A DNA stretch of 7,444 nucleotides, from NCBI GenBank assembly GCA_028821635.1, contig JAPPDO010000100.1, positions 1,688 through 9,131 of the forward strand, given 5' to 3'. Under the pieces are notes generated by a model. The model saw nothing but the letters and a program-made list of their open reading frames with translations. It searched no databases and was not told where the DNA came from. This DNA is from Ekhidna sp. (GTDB lineage: Bacteria > Bacteroidota > Bacteroidia > Cytophagales > Cyclobacteriaceae). Shown piece after piece: positions 5,236 through 7,444 of this stretch. Positions within the stretch are counted from its first letter, which is position 1, and every line of letters begins with the position of its first letter. The translations under genes were made by a program, and so were the position numbers.

Positions 5236-7444
5236 TCAATTATTGTTTAGCTCGATAAGATTGACGAAAATACGGTATGCACCGGGAACACCTGCCGGTA
5301 ATTCCCTGAACCAACTATATCCGGAATACACATAGTTGCCTTTACCGTATTTAGCGATGAGTAAACCTCCACTTTTTGGACTCTCACCGGGATCACGACT
5401 GCTTAAAACAGGCGTAAACTCATCAGACCACTTGTTAGGGAAGTATAAGCCCCTTTCCTGAACCCAGTTATCAAAGTCTTTTTGCTCTATCTTATTAGGT
5501 GAATTAAGCACCGGATGTTTTGGGGCTAAAATTTCTATCGGTGCCTTCTCCACAGACACACGATCTCTTGAGATTTGAAGATCAAAAGGGGCAACCCTAT
5601 TGGTTACTAACCGGCGGTTGGTATTGTACTGAACGATCAAATTTCCTCCATTCTCAACATATTTAAATAATTCTTCATTTTTAAACGCTAACCAGTCGAC
5701 CGTATTGAAGGCTCTCACGCCCAAGATAATGGCATCATACTTTGAAAGTTGGGTTGCTTCAATATCCTCTCTGCGAAGCAGCTCCACCTTGTAGCCCACC
5801 TGTTCAAGATTTTGCGGAATAGCATCACCGGCACCTTCTATATACCCTAAAAGTTCTTTCTTTCGTTTTAGATCAAGCCTTACAAGCCTCACCTTCGACT
5901 CAGGGTAAATTACTTGCCTAGGAATATGATCATAATCTATGGATACCCTTCCTTTTGTGTAAGTTTTTCCATCAACCACTGCTTTAACTATCAAAAACCC
6001 TTCTGACTCTTCTTTTGGCGGGGTAACAGAGAAGCTAAAATTCTGCTCCTCGCCTTCCCTTGTAAGATCAAATGACTGGCCGGAAGGCTCAGACTTCCAT
6101 CCTTTGGGCAGGTCAAGCATTATTTGCCCTGCCACATCCTGCCTTCCTGCGATGGCCGAAAGTTTCACTTTTTTAGGTTTGTCACCACTGAACACGATCA
6201 CATTTTCTTTTAGGTTCAGAATGAGCGGCGGACCAACCGATATTGGCTGAATTACTTCTCCATCAACGGGATCGGTTCTTCTGAACTTTACCGGAACCGG
6301 CAGTACCAGTTCTTCTCCTCCAATTGATAAAACAATAGTTCCGCTTAGGGGGGGCTCGTTCTCAGGCAAGCCAATCGTAGTTGGATCCTCGACCGTATAC
6401 ATTCCTAATGTGCCCTGTTGCACCAGCCAGTAAGGGTTTGAAAATTCCAACCCGGGAGAGAGTTTCAGGTTTAGCTTGGACGTAAACTTCTTATTGTTCA
6501 ATAGCTTAACACCAAACTCAATTGGGGTTTCCCATTTTTGAAATTTTATTTCTTGTAATTCAATGTCTACATCACTGCGATTGATTGCTTCAAAATCAAT
6601 TTTTATGGAATCTCCCGGAACATAGTAATCGTCTTCCGAGGAGAGAGACAAATACAGACCGGTAGTAGCCAGAATCAATTCATTGATTTCTTTTGACTTT
6701 ACTTCTTTCCAGAACTCATTCGCTAACTTCTGCAATTCCTTTTTTGCGAGCACTAAGTATTCTGTAATAAGCCATGGTTTCGTTTCGTCAAATTCATTGA
6801 TTGCTTTGTTGATGTAAAATTCTACCGACTCAGAACCCTCAACTCTTTCCCAAGACGTGTCAATATCATCAAATGGACGTTTCGTTTTTGAACCGCTCCA
6901 TTGCTTCAGGTATTCAGGCTGATCTCCCCGAGTTCCGGCCGATCCAAATCCCTGACTTTTGTGCATGCTTCTGCTGAACGCAGCAAGCTCTCCATAAGAA
7001 GCCCCGATGAGCGGGTTAAATTTTCCCATATTGATGCTAATCAGACCGCTGGTATCTCTCTTAGGATTTCTAAACCACCACCAACCGGTATTCCAAAAAA
7101 TCTTTTTTGGCTGCCAAGTATCAACCATATCCAGTTGTTCAGGGAAGGCATCGGGATCGCCCGCCAATTCAAACGCTTCTCTTGCCAAAATTGCACTGGC
7201 TGTATGATGACCGTGACTTATTCCGTCAGAATCAAACCTTGTGATGATGATGTCAGGTTGAAAATTTCGATATACCCACACAAAATCTGCTAATACTTTA
7301 TCTCGATCCCATATAGTAAAGGTTTCTTCGGGGTTCTTTGAATACCCAAGATCAGTAGCTCTGGAGAAGAACTGCCGACCGCCATCTATCCTCCTTGCTG
7401 CCAACAGTTCCTGAGTTCTAATAACGCCCCACCGCTCCCTTATT
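5236..7444 (-). CDS. PIG-L (LmbE-like) deacetylase family protein, multidomain, 5' end outside window
   Basis: PIG-L enzymes are metal-dependent hydrolases that deacetylate GlcNAc-containing or similar substrates. The frame is open to the right edge (735 residues visible), so the gene starts beyond the window; a TTG at 7404 is only an internal leucine codon. Numbering from the first full codon (7443), RTQELLAARRIDGG and PDIIITRFDSDGISHGHH belong to the catalytic domain (about 1-170). HGHH (77-80) is in the place of the family's C-terminal metal-binding histidine motif. The N-terminal AHPDDE-type motif is not visible. Two beta-rich regions follow (about 255-395 and 400-505); the second, with LPKGWKSEPSGQSFDL, resembles NEW3-type Ig-like domains. 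The C-terminal part (about 515-720; YDAIILGVRAF, NGGNLIVQYNT, YGKGNYVYSGYSWF) resembles a ThuA/glutamine-amidotransferase-like fold. It is probably exported, but the signal peptide would be off-window. It heads a likely operon with the microprotein and symporter. Confidence 0.88.
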   Translation of the reverse strand, partial: IRERWGVIRTQELLAARRIDGGRQFFSRATDLGYSKNPEETFTIWDRDKVLADFVWVYRNFQPDIIITRFDSDGISHGHHTASAILAREAFELAGDPDAFPEQLDMVDTWQPKKIFWNTGWWWFRNPKRDTSGLISINMGKFNPLIGASYGELAAFSRSMHKSQGFGSAGTRGDQPEYLKQWSGSKTKRPFDDIDTSWERVEGSESVEFYINKAINEFDETKPWLITEYLVLAKKELQKLANEFWKEVKSKEINELILATTGLYLSLSSEDDYYVPGDSIKIDFEAINRSDVDIELQEIKFQKWETPIEFGVKLLNNKKFTSKLNLKLSPGLEFSNPYWLVQQGTLGMYTVEDPTTIGLPENEPPLSGTIVLSIGGEELVLPVPVKFRRTDPVDGEVIQPISVGPPLILNLKENVIVFSGDKPKKVKLSAIAGRQDVAGQIMLDLPKGWKSEPSGQSFDLTREGEEQNFSFSVTPPKEESEGFLIVKAVVDGKTYTKGRVSIDYDHIPRQVIYPESKVRLVRLDLKRKKELLGYIEGAGDAIPQNLEQVGYKVELLRREDIEATQLSKYDAIILGVRAFNTVDWLAFKNEELFKYVENGGNLIVQYNTNRRLVTNRVAPFDLQISRDRVSVEKAPIEILAPKHPVLNSPNKIEQKDFDNWVQERGLYFPNKWSDEFTPVLSSRDPGESPKSGGLLIAKYGKGNYVYSGYSWFRELPAGVPGAYRIFVNLIELNNN

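Noticed and set aside
6901..7293. Plus-strand ORF of 130 codons inside the PIG-L gene
   Set aside because: It is fully antisense to clearly conserved PIG-L coding sequence, and its product has no recognisable motif or membrane organisation.
7402..7404. TTG as the start codon of the PIG-L gene
   Set aside because: The frame is open to the window edge and the upstream residues (RTQELLAARR) continue family-like sequence, so the true start is outside the window.

Overview
The window looks like chromosomal DNA of a Bacteroidota bacterium, probably of the Cytophagales type. This is inferred from four things: the short archaeal/eukaryotic-type prolyl-tRNA synthetase, the large multidomain PIG-L (LmbE-like) protein next to an SSS symporter, the AT-rich leaders without Shine-Dalgarno sequences, and the moderately AT-rich composition. 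No species can be named. All supported genes are on the minus strand, so transcription runs from right to left.

Right end (7444 to 3402) is one tight gene group. It starts with the 3' part of a large PIG-L family deacetylase-like gene, whose start and N-terminal metal-binding motif lie beyond the window. Next, after 19 bases, comes a 35-codon single-transmembrane microprotein gene. Its stop codon directly abuts the start codon of a 568-residue sodium:solute symporter. The arrangement suggests a secreted or periplasmic enzyme that processes an N-acylated or sugar-like compound, a transporter for the product, and a tiny membrane partner. The substrate cannot be read from the sequence.

Middle (3486 to 2952): the 3' end of the symporter gene runs out of frame into the conserved part of a HicB-family antitoxin gene that has lost its normal N-terminus and has no visible HicA partner. 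This looks like a deletion or rearrangement scar. About 310 bases without a gene follow, with a terminator-like hairpin and two small repeats.

Left part (2951 to 343): a gene for a secreted Sel1-repeat protein with seven 36-residue repeats, encoded by a very regular 108-bp tandem array. Next is a compact GC-rich intergenic block full of direct and inverted repeats, then proS. The last 342 bases are AT-rich, with no gene seen and one 10-bp inverted repeat.

The points most worth a second look are the symporter-linked microprotein, the symporter/HicB junction and the GC-rich repeat block between proS and the Sel1 gene. I see no clear evidence for a wholly new multi-gene system.
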